A model generated the notes under the pieces. That model was not told where the DNA came from. It saw nothing but the letters and a program-made list of their open reading frames with translations, and did not search any database. The position numbers and the translations under genes were made by a program. Positions 21,690 through 34,379 of a stretch of DNA of 64,000 nucleotides are shown one piece after another. Numbering within the stretch: position 1 is the stretch's first letter; every line of letters starts with the position of its first letter. The DNA is taken from positions 73,584,303-73,648,302 of the forward strand of contig CM026426.1 in assembly GCA_014871385.1 (NCBI GenBank), given 5' to 3'. Source of the stretch: Ceratodon purpureus (lineage: Eukaryota; Streptophyta; Bryopsida; Pseudoditrichales; Ditrichaceae).

Positions 21690-24600
21690 AATTCCAGAGA
21701 GGCGAAGGCACATGTCCACCAGCAGGTCCTACTTACCCCCCCAATCTGATGTACATGGCACAGTGGAGCAACCCAGCAGGGTACACCGACATGCTAAATC
21801 AACATGTCGGACCTTACTCAGCAATGCAGTACCACTATCCTCCATATAACTCGACACGAATGCAGCATTCAGCACAGACCATTCTATTCCGCACCACACT
21901 CCGAGCTTCGGGCCTGGAATCAGGAACGGCAGTCCAAGAACGGTACAGAGGAGCATCCCCCAACAAAACACGAACAAGGGAAGAAGTAAATGTCAGTTGC
22001 AATTCAGCCTCCCACCCGGTCCTGCTTCGGGTTCTCTTCCCCCCAACCCAATGAACATGCCTTACTACGTGCCAGGGGGACCGGGTTGGCCTACGTGGTC
22101 CAACTCTAACGGAACGACATCTTACAGCCACAGTAGTGACAGTTTGGGTGGTCACGGTGAGGACATGATGGGAATAACAGATCCCACGAGTGGCTTGGCT
22201 CCAAGGTCATAACAGCCCGACGGTTCTGGTGCAATTGTTCCTTTCGATCCGAAGAAGAGGAGTGTGCAGAGGAGACAACAACGAGTGAACCAGAAACAAC
22301 TTAAGGAGATAGCCGCAGAATGTCCTATGAGAGTGCCATCGGACGAGTTCGGAAATATTCACCCATCGTGTAGGTCTCTCGTTCACAAGATAATACGTGC
22401 CAGTGCAAAGAGGTATTTGAAACTTACGGTCATTACATTTCGCGACCACCCGGACGAGGACATACAAAATTGTAAGGTCAACCTTGAGAGGCAGTTCGTA
22501 TTAGATGAAAGCGTGAGGCCAAACTACTTGCTAGAGTACATCGAGTCATCAATGAAAAATGCACGGTACGAGTACCACAAACACTGGATCAAGACAGGGA
22601 GGGGAGACAAACACGAAGACTGCCCTGAGCGAATTTTTCCCCAACTTGTGAAGTATTGGCTAACAAAAGAAGCTGAAGAGGAAATACGGGATCAACTGGC
22701 TGAAAGGGAAGCTGTTCGTGAAAAAAATCTAGCAATGCGGGAAGAGCACTTAAGGAACAGAAGCACAGAGGAGGAGACCTGTAATGTAAGTATATCCAAA
22801 CCACATGTTACTTGACATGATATCATTGTAATGTACCATTCCCATTTTTTCAGGACTGTAGTTTTCATGAATATCTGTTGTGCATGTGTAATTCCACCAG
22901 TTACATCATAGGTGCAGTGTGTGACACACTTATCAAAAAACATTACGTGTATATTTTGTCGGGAACCAAGCAATGTTGCTCTTTGTAATATTAAAGACTT
23001 ACCTCGTCGGCATACAATCCTGAACCGTTTTTAGTGTTTCCAAAACTCCCAAGAATTCCATGTGTCATAGATATGAAGTGCGGCAATTTTATACCTGTTC
23101 TCAATAGTACTTGATCTTGAAAAAAAAGTTGTCTGAGATGATATACTGTACATCGTTTTCCCGAGTCTGCCCCGAAGTACCCAAGGTCAAGCATGGTCAT
23201 AGAGAGTCCCTGAGACGTGCTTGTCTTATGCAGCCTCCCCTAGAGGATGACGATTCCGACTACTTGAATTGGAACAACTCAGAAGAGTTGTTAGCGTCGA
23301 AGACTATGAACCAAGTCAATAAGTTACAGGTATATCACCAGTGCCTTTGTTTGCATTTTTGAAGTTCAAGTTGTAACGGCGACTATCAGATGTTATATAT
23401 TTGTAACAGTAGATAAGGAAATTCACACTTTATGTCCATAGACTCACAGATATATGTTGAGGGTGATTTAGGCCACCAAGGAGAGCAATCCGATGTCTGA
23501 CGAGCCGATTCCTTCAACACCTGTATGTGTCGACATTTTTAAACGTGTTTGCAATTGAAATATAACCTTGGCGTTTCAATCATTTTAAAGACTGTTGATT
23601 TGAAGTTTGTTTTGATTTTTTGTATTGACAAATTTCCTTCCGTGGTCCATGGTTCGTATGATCCGATACGCAGGTTCCACATAGCGTTGACGATCGCACA
23701 CCCAGCAGCAAAGGGGGTTCTGTGCACCAGAAGACAGACCGCTGCGGTACCTAGAGATCATTGAACCAGCAGCTATCAACATTTGAGAGTAAATTAAATT
23801 CAATATTTCAGTGGCAAGACAATCACCAGAACCAATTGGATGCTACCAATACGAAAATGTCTAGCATGGAGCGGAAGCTAGACATGGTTCTGGACATGCA
23901 CGCGTCACTTATGCGATCGAGCAATACGAAAGTACTTGAGTCAAACGCCACGAAGAACTTTCACGCACAAGAGAGTATTGTACCCGACGGGATTTGTAAG
24001 ACGTCGGTTGGTTGTCCGTTAGTGGAATGGCAAACGCCACTTGCGTGCGAGTAGACTTCGTCCGGTTCAGGACCAACTGTGGATATAGGGGGAACGGATG
24101 TCAGCCACGTCGGCCCAGATATAGTACACATCGTTCCCATGTTGTGCTTCTTTGGGAGTAGCCAGATTGAATATGAAACGATATGAACTGGTGTTCTGCT
24201 GTTGAATCGTTAGCCAAATGTGTTTCTCTTATTGAAGGATTTGTTTTGTACTGTTTCACAGAGGAGGGAATCGACTCTCAGAGAATTTTAAATGATTCCA
24301 GGTGCAATATCTCATGAGAATTCCCCCACTTGAGAGAAGTTCCACATGAGGTATTTGACTCTGATCTTCGCCTAGTAGCAGCACCATCCTCTTCAGCAGC
24401 GAATGTATCCGTACCTCGGAAAAGGGCATCTTCAGCACAGATGGCCTTCGGCTCTTTTGACGACCCGATGTTGGTCAAAAAAATGAAATACACTGGAACC
24501 GCAGGTAAGGTGGGCGAAGGACAATTCGTATTGGGGGGCACTAACATGAATGGATTTATAGTTTGACTATGTAGACAGTATTGATTTATTTATATAAACT

Positions 24601-25281
24601 CAATTCTTCACCTTCAGTTGTAGGAACTTTGGACATTCAGAAAGACTTGTCTTGTACTCCGTTCGAACTGCCGACCAGCACGCAGTTACCTTTTAAAAAA
24701 CCGGGAAACGTGAAAATCGAGAAGTCTTCTTCAGCCGTGACGGTCCAGCTGGATACCGTGAAAGTAAGGGCGAAGCGAAAGATTACCAAACCGTGCAGAT
24801 ATTTAACGTATGTCCCACCGTCTGAAAATAAACCGAGAAGCGAGAAGGTATGCAAATCTATAACATGTGTTCCAAGTTCCTTTAAATTCATTTCTTAAAT
24901 TATGCTCAAGAAGTATGAGTAACACCTTTTAAGTTGATATGGCTATATGATACTGCAGTGCGATCCAATTCCACCGAGGAAGAACGTCTGGATTCTACAT
25001 CCTGACTTTCCAAATGAGACATTGCAATTAGTAAGAGTGGGCCGCACTGGAGGTCGTCCAAAAAGGTATGGATTCCGAATGTGTCGTCCGTCGCTTGGGA
25101 AAATGGGATGCAGCAGGTGACAATTGATCACATATATCCGCAATATATGGACGTCGTTATCCTGCACCAGAACCATCAACGTGACGACATCATCAAAGTC
25201 TCGGACGCTCTAGACGGGGCATTTGCAGAGGATGCAACCATTGTCAGCAAGACGAGGTTTCTGAAGGTGGTGGAGACCTGA
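21690..25281 (+). pseudogene. Transposase_24-like (TNP1/Ptta type) multi-exon gene
   Basis: This is a plus-strand gene with several short exons. An N-terminal Pro/Tyr/Gln/Asn-rich part (about 21690-22210) leads into a core at 22213-22785. A coiled-coil exon follows near 23761-23950 (KMSSMERKLDMVLDMHASLM), then exons around 24330-24510, 24617-24849 and 24959-25281. Plausible donors are at 22786 (gtaagtat), 23330 (gtatat) and 23524 (gtatgt). An in-frame TAA at 22210-22212, and a frame change near 25065, suggest a pseudogene. The last part ends QVTIDHIYPQYMDVVILHQ. The architecture recalls the companion protein of CACTA elements that binds subterminal repeats. It is transcribed away from the minus-strand TNP2 gene, so the two could belong to one transposon. 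Confidence 0.5.
22213..22785 (+). CDS. Core exon of the Transposase_24-like gene
   Basis: The frame runs from GAIVPFDPKKRSVQRRQQ through CRSLVHKIIRASAKRYLKL and VLDESVRPNYLLEYIESSM to KNARYEYHKHWIKTGRGDKH, FPQLVKYWLTKEAEEEI and a Glu/Arg-rich helix. The sequence of conserved hydrophobics, the W in HKHWI and the LVKYW motif fit the plant Transposase_24 pattern (region where target chains read W..L..YW..). I assigned this by eye. The exon ends before gtaagtat at 22786. The frame is open upstream across one TAA at 22210 into 21997. Confidence 0.5.
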
Positions 25282-27874
25282 TGAGTAAGCACGGTACGAA
25301 GTACATGTCGATTAAGTGTACACTGAAAGTACATCAAACCAACCGTAGAGGCCATTATGTATAAATCAGATGTCCAGCATTTTAGAAGTAACAATATCAG
25401 TTTCCGTCGTCGTTTACTCTTCATGAATTTTGAATAGTCCGAACAGTTGTCCAGAAAACTCCGGTGTGTGTCGACCTGATTCTGTGTTGCCTCATTACGG
25501 AAATCTCTTGCCCTGTTTGGTCGCACATGTTGTCCAGTTTAGAAGAGCGAAGCGGAGCTGCGACTGCAATAGCGTTGGTGCGAACAATGAATGATTACGT
25601 TAGATATCCGCTTTACAGCGTAACCTATATGAGGTCTTGAAACACATATAGTAGACGTGAATTCAGTATACACTATCAGGACCTGTGGTAATCCTGTTGG
25701 TTGCTAATACGATGATTTGTAGAAGACTTTGACCCTTGGTTAAATGTACGTCTTCTAAATTGCAGCACGTGCGGAGTCACCAATTTATGCAGTCAGCAGG
25801 TGGATTATGAGAATGTGCACACATTACGTCGTTGAAAGTGTTCATACCTGTTATGATGGAGCCTACTGCACTGGTACTCTATTAAACTATAATGAAGTCG
25901 TAGGAATTTACTATTTACCTACAGCAATGTAGTATGTCGTGGTGCCATCATCTCCAGATCTTGAGTTCAATAAATTCGTAAGGTCTGAATGAACTCTATT
26001 TCTGTATCTGTCCTAATGTATGAACTTTGTTCATATGTTTTCTTCTCTTTCGTTCTACACGGCGCCATGGTTGTATAGTCCAGAAGTAAAGTCTATAAGT
26101 TAATTTTCTACTGTACAAAGAAGAGAATGGACCGGTCAGTCAAGTAATTATTGCAATTTCTGAGAACTAGTGTCTTATATTAATTGAATCCTTAGTAATC
26201 CAGGAGATCAGTGGCTAGTTTTTTTCCGAGGTGAAGTTCTAAGTTTTTTTGGTTACCATGATTTGTACAATGATTTCACCTTCTGTTTGTATATTTAATG
26301 TCCATGATCATGGAATGTGTAATCTGCAAAGTCATCAATCAGACACACTTTGTTAATCATAGGTACCCAGGATCGACGTTTACAACGACGTCTACCTAGT
26401 CATCAGAGGTATGTGTTTCTGTGAAAACCTTTGGCGTTCCTCTACCAAGAGAATTAACTGCTCATAGCGTCTAGAATGTAACGCAGAGTTTCAATTAATT
26501 GAAGTATTATTGAATTATTTTGTTGGCGAAGTAGTACCTGTGCTCCACATATGTGTACGAGGATAAGCTCATATTTGGATTAATTAAATGTAAAACGATG
26601 TAGACGTACTGAATGAATGATGAAGACAATTGATCTGATTTATTGATCGTCGAAAAGGACTTTGCAGAAACAGGACTTGGAAGGTCGTTACTTATACACG
26701 TGACAGTAGAGATTCAAATTCTGTATGAGTGAATGGTAGTTCTAGTTCTGTAAGCAGTGATAATTATGGACTATGTTTGTATATGTAATAAGGAGATGTT
26801 AGAGTTACTTATATATGTATTCGCTTCTTATTATTGCACAGAGTAGAATGATGAATGAGGAGATCATGTATTAATCCGCCCTCTCTGTGTTTTGAATAGG
26901 TGGAGACGTGTTTCTAGGTTCACGACGTTCACAACATGGAAAACACCACTGCATCTGATCATTATGTGTGACGTGTGTTTCCAAGAATGTAATCTTACTT
27001 TCTTTTTCGGTGTTCAACATTTGTGGTGAGTTCGAGAATCTAACAAGAAATGTTGCGGGACTAATTCAAGTACCATCAAGGGTTGCAACATCTCCAAAGA
27101 CGAGGGAAGAATTTACATTTCAATTACTCAATATTCTGCTCGCAGTAGTTACTAGAGTTGCATTTAAATTGCCATCCCCAATTTGTATGAAACGTCTGTG
27201 CCATAAGATGTAAGATACCAGACAAAGCATCGGACTGGTCTATGCGTGCAATATGGAACAGTATACGATATGTGTAACCTACTCATGTTTTCAAGCAACA
27301 GTAACTGGGTTCGTTGTTTGGAAGCATGTTTCTGAGTACGTCAAACTTGAAGCTCCTTATTTTGCATTCAATTGACACACTAACTACCCTCTTGTTCCAC
27401 CCACTGTTTACAGGTAACCTCATACTAGAAGGTTTGCAGAGTACTAGTAGGTGGAGTGGACGGACAGGTGACAGCACAAATGCAAACCAACAAAAAACTA
27501 CAAAAAAGAAATTGAAGATTTCATAGAAAGCTGTACAGTAGGGAATGTCTTCCACAAACGAGGTGAGGACCGAGAGTTCAAAATCTGCTAAACCAAGTGC
27601 GTATCCTAAACCCCTTTCTACAAGCATGCTGGAACTATAAGAACATTTTTCAGAACTCCGTAATTCAAAAAGTTCATCCGGTACCATAAACTGAAATAGG
27701 AAATCAACAGTAGAAAGTCTTCGATAATATAGAAGCTTCTTGGAGTGCAACATCATCAACATTTACATTATAGCATGGAACTTTAGCACGTAGCATCTTC
27801 ACTGCGACGTCTTTTTAAGTAGAGATATACCTCAATCACAGCGAATAACCATGTACTGAGAGACTGTTGCGCAC
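25282..27874. other. A/T-rich region, no identified gene
   Basis: No frame is supported by composition or homology. A minus-strand frame of 159 codons at 27283-27762 has a hydrophobic segment (FNFFFVVFCWFAFVLSPV), and an 81-codon plus frame is at 26968-27213. Neither is recognised. Short candidate exons flanked by AG and GT (for example ending cagag/gtatgtg near 26408) occur but are too short to support. Confidence 0.3.
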
Positions 27875-28542
27875 TTACAGGCAAAGGAATTGCGTCCACA
27901 CGAGGTGGCAACACCATATCACTTGCTGGGCCATCTGCATATTCGAGGTTGGAGCCGTGGTTGCTGGAACTGCTAACCGTCGATGAGCAGGCGCTATACT
28001 AGGGCGCCGAGTCTCCTTGGCCATCGGAATCGTCTCCGGATGGGTCTCCACCGACGATAATCGGAAGTGAAGGAGAATTACCGAGCTGACGACGGTAATA
28101 ATCTCCGAAGTCAATGCCGGAGGCAATCTCCAGAGCTCGAACTTCCTGTCCACAGGAATTATTTCAATCAGAGTCGTTAGAAAACTGCAAAAAAAACGCC
28201 AGTGCCGGTATATATGGGAGGTCGACATCGTGGGTTTCTCTGCGCATGTACACCTCGGACAACCACCCGAAAATTCGAGCCTTGTCCATTTCTGCAATCA
28301 GAAATGAGGTAACTAATTCTGCTATTGTCCTATACTGTAGACGAGGAGTAATGAGCTTCACGACCGGGGAAACGGAGGTAATTGGGACGCAGGTTACAGC
28401 GAAAAACAACGTTAATCGAAGTGAATGGTAAGAGTGGCCCCTCCTTCATTGTAAGAACCCACTGGTAGGAGAAGCCCTGGATTTTGGGAAGCGAGAGGAG
28501 TAGCCTTTTACAGTACATATACCTACAATGTATTGATTCCAT
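27875..28542 (-). other. Overlapping minus-strand frames, unidentified
   Basis: Three minus-strand frames overlap here (28330-28542, 28164-28409, 27875-28297). The middle one reads AELVTSFLIAEMDKARIFGW and LPYIPALAFFLQF, which looks like protein, and the last contains a run of Pro/Thr-rich residues. They could be exons of one decayed gene read leftward. I do not recognise a family. Confidence that any is expressed is low. Confidence 0.2.
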
Positions 28543-28984
28543 TAAGTGCTAAAAATCTATTGATTACATGTGGATTATTTAACATGACACGGATGTGATT
28601 GAAGTAGCAGTACAGTGAAGGAGGTGGCACCTCTGTGATGAGTTCATCCGTGCTAAATTAGCGTGTACTGAAGGGGACAAGATGGCCTATTTTGGTACAA
28701 ACCTAGGATAGGTAACGTCCTCGCATTGTACATCCACATAATCTCAGAAATATGATGTACAATACTCAGGTTTATGATATTTTTTATTGCACTTGTAAGG
28801 ATTGCCCATCAGGATTGATTAGCTGACTTTTGTGAAACAATGAAAAGGTTAATGTCTGATTCTGTAGTGTATGCCTAGATTAAACCGTATATTTTGAGGT
28901 TTGTCGTTAGGGACCTCTGTCAACAAATATGTAACTGAAGATCTGCTGGTGCAAATTAGCTATTGAAGTGATGGACGTTTTGTC

Positions 28985-29672
28985 ATTGCAGGGAAACAGT
29001 TATGCTAAAAATTTATACGACAACGTATCAAATTTGAACACTTACAGAGAGTGTTTGTAATTAGCGACAACCATGCACTCGTGGTTGAGCATCTGTATTG
29101 GAGATTATCCGAGAAGGATGTGATGCAAAGCAATAGTTGATGAATCGTTTTTCTTTTTTGTAATTTTAATGCAGGTTGTATGTATGCTTGCGGGTGAGTC
29201 CCATTGGAAAGCGAGTGTCCCACAAAAATTTCTAGTTCATAGAGTGCGATTTCCTTCTAGGTAAGGTCATTATACGGTTTTATGTACTACTGCTTTGCTT
29301 TGAAATGTCACGGCTGATTGTTCTGATCTACCATTCTGTGAAACGTATGGACTAATTGTGATTTGTATGATACATATATTTTGCCGGTATCAGCGCTAGC
29401 ACGGGTTTAAAGTTCCTGTGGTTTACCATCGTAGTAACACCAGGTACTCCATGTTTTTATAACAGGGATCCTGAGTCTGAAGAAGGTGGTTACATGCTGT
29501 ACACTAGTGCAAGTCGCATTCCCGTCTGGAAAACAGTTTGGTCATTGGAGGCGTACCACACGGAGCGGGAGAGGAAAATCTTGATGCGATATCATCGTAA
29601 ACCTAAAATGTCGGAAAATACCATGGAGGCAACAACAGAGGCAGATACGGCAAACGGGAGGACAAATGATTA
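28985..29672 (+). other. Possible terminal exons of an unknown gene
   Basis: Two plus-strand segments are bounded by good splice-like sites. One is after atgcag at about 29175 (VVCMLAGESHWKASVPQKFL, ending before gtaagg near 29260). The other is after aacag at about 29466 (DPESEEGGYMLYTSASRIPV through EAYHTERERKILMRYH to a TAG at 29670). They could be the 3' end of the gene starting near 21.7 kb or of a separate gene. No family is recognised. Confidence 0.25.
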
Positions 29673-30922
29673 GTTTTCAGTTCTCGGATTATAGCACTAA
29701 CTTATACGTGAAGTGAAGGAAGGGATCAGGAAGTGAGTTATCGAGATATATTAGAGAGAGAGGAAAATATGACTGGCAAGTTCCTTGATTTTATTCAGAT
29801 GAGTATGTTTGAAGGAAATTAAAGTTCCGACTTTCCATGTTTGCAGATAATTGTCTGGAAAAGATATTTGGAACCCTGAACCGAGGACCCGGATTAAATT
29901 ATTAAATAATTACATTTGTATTTTGCGATACAGTGTTCCGCCTATCGGATGAACGGAATTCATGCATCGCCATCATTTGCAGGGTACTGACACGTGTCAG
30001 TATTAACTAATTTTTTAATTCATATACCCAAATGCCATCTGAATAAACACGTGTCATGCTAAATCGACGACGCACCATTGCAGGCTATTTATATCGCTCC
30101 AATAAGCTGCTGATAATCGGATGCTCCCGGATACAATAGAGTCACAGAGCAGTAAAACATCAACGCACACAGATTGGAATTATTTTCTAAGGTGGTCACA
30201 CATGTAAAACTCCATGGCGTGGTAATACACCACATATTACGACACAGGTAAAGCGACAGTCACCGTGGAAATTATAACCGAGATCACCATTCAGTTTACC
30301 AGCGAGCAGCCGGACCCACCCTCTTGTCCGTAGTATCGTACTCGACCCGCGCGAGACCTAAAGCAAGCCCCTTCACTCCGTGAGTGCGTCGGTCAGGAAC
30401 ATGTCGCCTGTGTCGCCTTTTTTCCAATAACAGCAAGCATGGGCGACAGGTATTCTAGTAGTGTAGGCGAATAGATAGAGACAACACTTCCCCACAATAA
30501 TCATCCATTGAGACCTTAACGTCGGAAATCTAAATTCATCACTTAATAGTATGATACATTTAGAACATACGAAGTTGAGACTAGGAAATTTCAATTGATT
30601 AACAAAAGGTAGCAAAAAATCTACAACATAGCATCATAAAGAGAAAGCTAAAACATACTGAACCACCACGAGCTTCAAAAAAGTAATTAAATCTGCACAC
30701 CGAGATATGTGAGAATGTACATCATCGATAGAATTGTACATGTCAGGGGAATTATTTAGTCCACGTCGCGTCCGACTGAAATATACGTCACTACCTTCAA
30801 CCTATGTCTCAAACAGCATGTTCAGTTTGACATGTACAAAATCAATATCTTAAAAACACTTCCATCAAATCATGAAGCGTCAGGGTGATTGGAGAAAATT
30901 GCAATAAAACGCAGAGCTGTTC
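29673..30922. other. No gene seen
   Basis: A/T-rich sequence with an 80-codon minus-strand frame at 30373-30615 that I do not recognise. A GC-richer stretch around 30290-30420 has no frame of interest. This may be the promoter or flank of neighbouring transposon genes. Confidence 0.3.
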
Positions 30923-31288
30923 CTACGCTCGCATGTACACCTGGGCTTCTTCTAGAGTTCTAAATCCCCTGAATTCGGCACCGCGGTATCCCTTGACTAC
31001 TTTCTCGCATTCTAACCAGGAATTGTAGATACCCAAGCAAAACCCCTTATGCACTGCATACCATTTTCCTCCCCTACCAGCCGCTACATAGCCTGCTTTT
31101 CGTATGACCGGAGCTTCTGAACCGTCTAGACGCAAAGGAGCAGCTTCTCTCTCCACCTCCCCCAAATGACGGTGTGGAATGACCTCAACTTCTAGTGGAG
31201 GTCCAACGATTTTACGTTCAAGAAAATACAGAAATGCTTTCAGCACATGGTGCAGAAAAGCCACAAAGGTCCAAATCGACAGGAGCAA
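30923..31288 (-). CDS. RNase H1 N-terminal / viroplasmin-like domain protein
   Basis: The 121-residue frame ends with a clear hybrid-binding type domain at about residues 74-119: KWYAVHKGFCLGIYNSWLEC, then EKVVKGYRGAEFRGFRTLEE and AQVYM. This matches the pattern of the RNase H1 N-terminal domain, also found in caulimovirus viroplasmin (Cauli_VI family), which binds RNA/DNA hybrids or double-stranded RNA. The N-terminus has a hydrophobic stretch (LLSIWTFVAFLHHVLKAFLYF) that may be real or read-through of an intron. No RNase H catalytic domain follows in any frame nearby. In plants such domains occur in RNase H1, in uncharacterised proteins and in transposon-linked ORFs. A relict or transposon-captured copy is likely here. 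Confidence 0.55.
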   Translation of the reverse strand: MLLSIWTFVAFLHHVLKAFLYFLERKIVGPPLEVEVIPHRHLGEVEREAAPLRLDGSEAPVIRKAGYVAAGRGGKWYAVHKGFCLGIYNSWLECEKVVKGYRGAEFRGFRTLEEAQVYMRA

Positions 31289-31359
31289 GATTTTTACCTA
31301 TCCAACAATGGAATTGTGAGTATATCAACCGAAATATGTTTGCATCTCAACTGCGATAG

Positions 31360-32512
31360 TTGAGAGAACTCACGGTGTCCCGCATTGACAACATTATTCA
31401 GCTTTGTAAGGACCACAAATGCACAGCACATTTTGTTGACGACTCATTTCAGATCCTTACCAACCCAAGCAACAAAAACGCCGGAGAGAGCTTGTTCACA
31501 ATGAAGCAGGGAAAGTCCTTGTCCTTGTGCGAGGAACCGAAATCAAAGGGAGAGTACAATATCAAGTAGGCATAGGAGAGATAGATTCTGTACTTCTAAA
31601 GGCTCGCATGTATTATGATAGCTGGTGTGGCAAACGCAAGTAGGTCCGCCAAATTATTGATGTAAAACAAAACATGGCATCTTTAATAAGTTGATTGTAT
31701 TCCAAAACAGTGCTTATTTTGTAAAAGGATACTATCAGCTGATCTTGCCATCGTTATTAATTACATTTGTTTTCTTGTGCCTAATTTTATATTCTAATTT
31801 TATATTCTGATGGAATAGTCGTGCGTATTCTTTTGGACTATGGCCATGCATATCGGCACGTCGCATATAATCTTACACAGGTCTCCCAATTTATAGCTTC
31901 AAGCTGATACGAAACCCACTCCACTAGCAGGTCAGGATTCAGCCAACACCTGGGACACATTTTCTATGCTCTAGCCTTCTTTTTGTAATGGTACAAACAA
32001 GCTTGTCAGCTATGCAGAGAAGAAGCGAGGATCGACAACAGACAGTCAGTTTCGGGAGAACTCGTCCGAGGTGGAGGCGATTACACGAGAGGACAACATT
32101 CAGACTGAAGGAGATGGAGAATGCGATGATGGAAGCGAGGAAATGCTTTCCGTGGAGGATGTCTTTCAGTTCGGGCCCGAGTAATTTGGCATGGCATATC
32201 CAGTTCGCGGAAGTGAATGCATCGGTGCTGACGACTTTGCTGCTACAGCGGGTTGGACAGATTCATGGGATTCCATTTGCGGAGTCAGAGACGCTCTGGG
32301 ACAAGCTTTTCGGACATCTGCTGCATAACTATCTGTCGTGAATGGGTCGAAGTAGTGGGGCAGAGTGTTGCTGCTAGAGTAGAACGCAAGTGGACTGAGT
32401 CTCTCCACGATGATGATGCAGTTCTATACTCAAGTAGGCAGAGTCGAGTGCCACATGAGATCAATGATGATAGTGCGGCGTCCCTAAAATTAGTGAAGCC
32501 CTCGCACTTATG
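31360..32512 (+). other. Decayed coding fragments, acidic and unidentified
   Basis: A 69-codon frame at 31360-31569 and several frames at 31988-32512 are open on the plus strand. Around 32013-32170 a strongly acidic reading (NIQTEGDGECDDGSEEMLSV) ends at a TAA and continues past it with protein-like composition, so this looks like an old coding region with stops. By position it lies upstream of the plus-strand TNP2 copy. Family unknown. Confidence 0.25.
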
Positions 32513-32939
32513 AACAATATTGTATTTCTACTATTTCATAGTTTAAATAAACGAGTATGTTGCGTTCATAAATTTCTTGCAAAGTGGTTTTAATCATTTC
32601 TTTATTTTGAACCCTCTTTGTAGTTACCATCACAGGAAGTAGGGTTCCTTTAAAATTGCAGGAGAAAATAGCCCATTCTTGGGGCGTCGTTGCCGTTACT
32701 TCACACATTAACACTGAGGACGCTTGGGATCCTACTTTCTGCTACGTTGTGTCGTGCATACAGTGGTACTATCCCGCTGGCATATTCAGAAGTAGCCACT
32801 TCCAATTTGTTTGAATGGACGTATGATCCTTTCATATGGGCCGCTGTGAGCGTGTATATCGTTGTCGACATCTACTTAGTCAGAAGCAGAGAAGCACACA
32901 AGGTGAAAGCGTAATACCTTTCTGTTAGATTCAATCGAA

Positions 32940-33161
32940 ATGGACGGACGTTTACCAATTCATAGTGAGGCAAGAATGCGGGAGAGAGACAAGAAACTGG
33001 AGTCCCCAGAGAAGGCGATGGCGGATCATCGTGGCAGAACACGTTGTCGTTGCCCCTGCAATATCTGTCTGGGGGAGAATCATTCGCGGTGCACATACGC
33101 CACTATACGGGTTCATCTTCGCATGTATGGACGCCACCCGTACCATCGCGGCAGTACAAAG
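32940..33161 (+). CDS. TNP2 copy 2, exon 1: Cys-rich transposase-associated domain
   Basis: The frame starts MDGRLPIHSEARMRERDKK and contains GRTRCRCPCNICLGENHSR, then IRVHLRMYGRHPYHRGSTK. The CPC..C...HL...G arrangement fits the transposase-associated N-terminal domain of plant CACTA proteins, probably zinc-binding. A donor (aaag/gtatgg) at 33162 and an acceptor (ccgcag/ggttgg) at 33350 give a 189-bp intron. The start codon choice is tentative. Confidence 0.6.
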
Positions 33162-33350
33162 GTATGGCTGCCCTTCACGATTTGTTTTCTTATTTCAATG
33201 ATTAATTTGCACTCGCTCCAATGTCCAGCGGAGAGGGTTTTGACATTGTCGTCGAACTTAGACGGTATCTTGAAAACGTTGTGGGGGTTCCAAAACAATT
33301 TAATCTGTCATTGATATCTTCGCTATGGGACGCATTATTTTATACCGCAG

Positions 33351-33933
33351 GGTTGGCCATCTCATGATTCAGACACGGAGTGGGACTCCTACATCAGAGA
33401 CGGATTCGGGACTAATAGGTCTGGTTTTTGGGGCAATTTCAAGCACCCCTTGATCAGGACTTGCCCATGTCCGGCATGGTAGAGCACGCATTCCACATAT
33501 ACGACGGACTGGTTGGGCAAATTGGGGCGATGTATGACTCCGAAGATGGTGCAGAATCATCGGATGAGGCCGTAAACGTTGAGGACAACCTAAGTCATAG
33601 GACAGGACAGGCAGTCTGTGCCACGAGTGGACAACCGCGATGCAGAGTTTTTCAATGATACTGAAATTCAGGGCAATGAAGGTCGTGCGAGTATCGGAGC
33701 CGAGGATAATCGGGAGGATTTAAGGATGGACGACGACCTCCAAGCAATGGAGTCCGCGTACGTGGCTGAAAGGGAGCTACTCAAAGAGAGTGCTAGAACG
33801 CCCCTGTACGCAGGAGCAAAACTAACGCAGCTAAGCAGCACTCTACTTCTTCTCAATTGCCTACGTACTCACGGTGCCTCGAACGCGTTGATAAGTGAGA
33901 TTTTTCAATTGCTTCGAAAGAATATACTACCGA
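33351..33933 (+). pseudogene. TNP2 copy 2, exon 2 left part
   Basis: The exon starts GWPSHDSDTEWDSYI, matching GYEPHESDLEWD in copy 1. The frame then changes near 33420 (LDQDLPMSGMVEHAFHIYDG continues homology in another frame) and again near 33610. The last part reads ARTPLYAGAKLTQLSSTLLL and ALISEIFQLLRKNILP, homologous to TPLFEGSELSS in copy 1. Gypsy element 2 begins at 33934. Confidence 0.65.
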
Positions 33934-34365
33934 TGTTAACCGGAGATTCCCCAATCTCCCTTTTCCTTAGCCCCCCTAGCCTCTTTTCAGTTTTCATCCT
34001 TACCTTAGACAGTCATCCAGTCGACTGGATGAACTCTGTTACAGTCGACTAGATGAACTCTGTCACCAGCCGACTGGATGACTTCCGCCAGTTCAGGAGG
34101 TTTAAGAGGCAAGGTTAGGGTTTCCTGTAATCATTCTACACTAGAGCAGGTAGAGTCAGAGAGGTCTGAGAGCTGTTAGGAACTGCTGTACTATGGTTTT
34201 GGGGCTGTTTTGACCCATTTTATGCAGTTTTGACCTCTTTCTGCACTTGTATTGTACATTTCTAGCAACCTACGAGTGTTTGGAGCACTTAGTTTAGTTG
34301 GGTTTTGTTGGGTTTTGATGGGATTGTGAAGGCTAGGGTTTAGTTGGTAAATCCTCCCTTTACCA
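33934..34365 (+). repeat. 5' LTR of gypsy element 2
   Basis: The LTR is 432 bp, TG...CA. It differs from the 3' LTR by about five substitutions and by one missing 25-bp repeat unit. U3 holds a perfect 20-bp palindrome, TCATCCAGTCGACTGGATGA (34013-34032), followed by tandem units of about 25 bp with the core GCCGACTGGATGA. A promoter could not be assigned. Confidence 0.92.
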
Positions 34366-34366
34366 T

Positions 34367-34379
34367 TGGCGACCATGCT
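34367..34379 (+). promoter_or_regulatory. Candidate primer-binding site, element 2
   Basis: TGGCGACCATGCT begins two bases after the 5' LTR and is identical to the site in element 1 (8025-8037). The priming tRNA was not identified. Confidence 0.6.
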
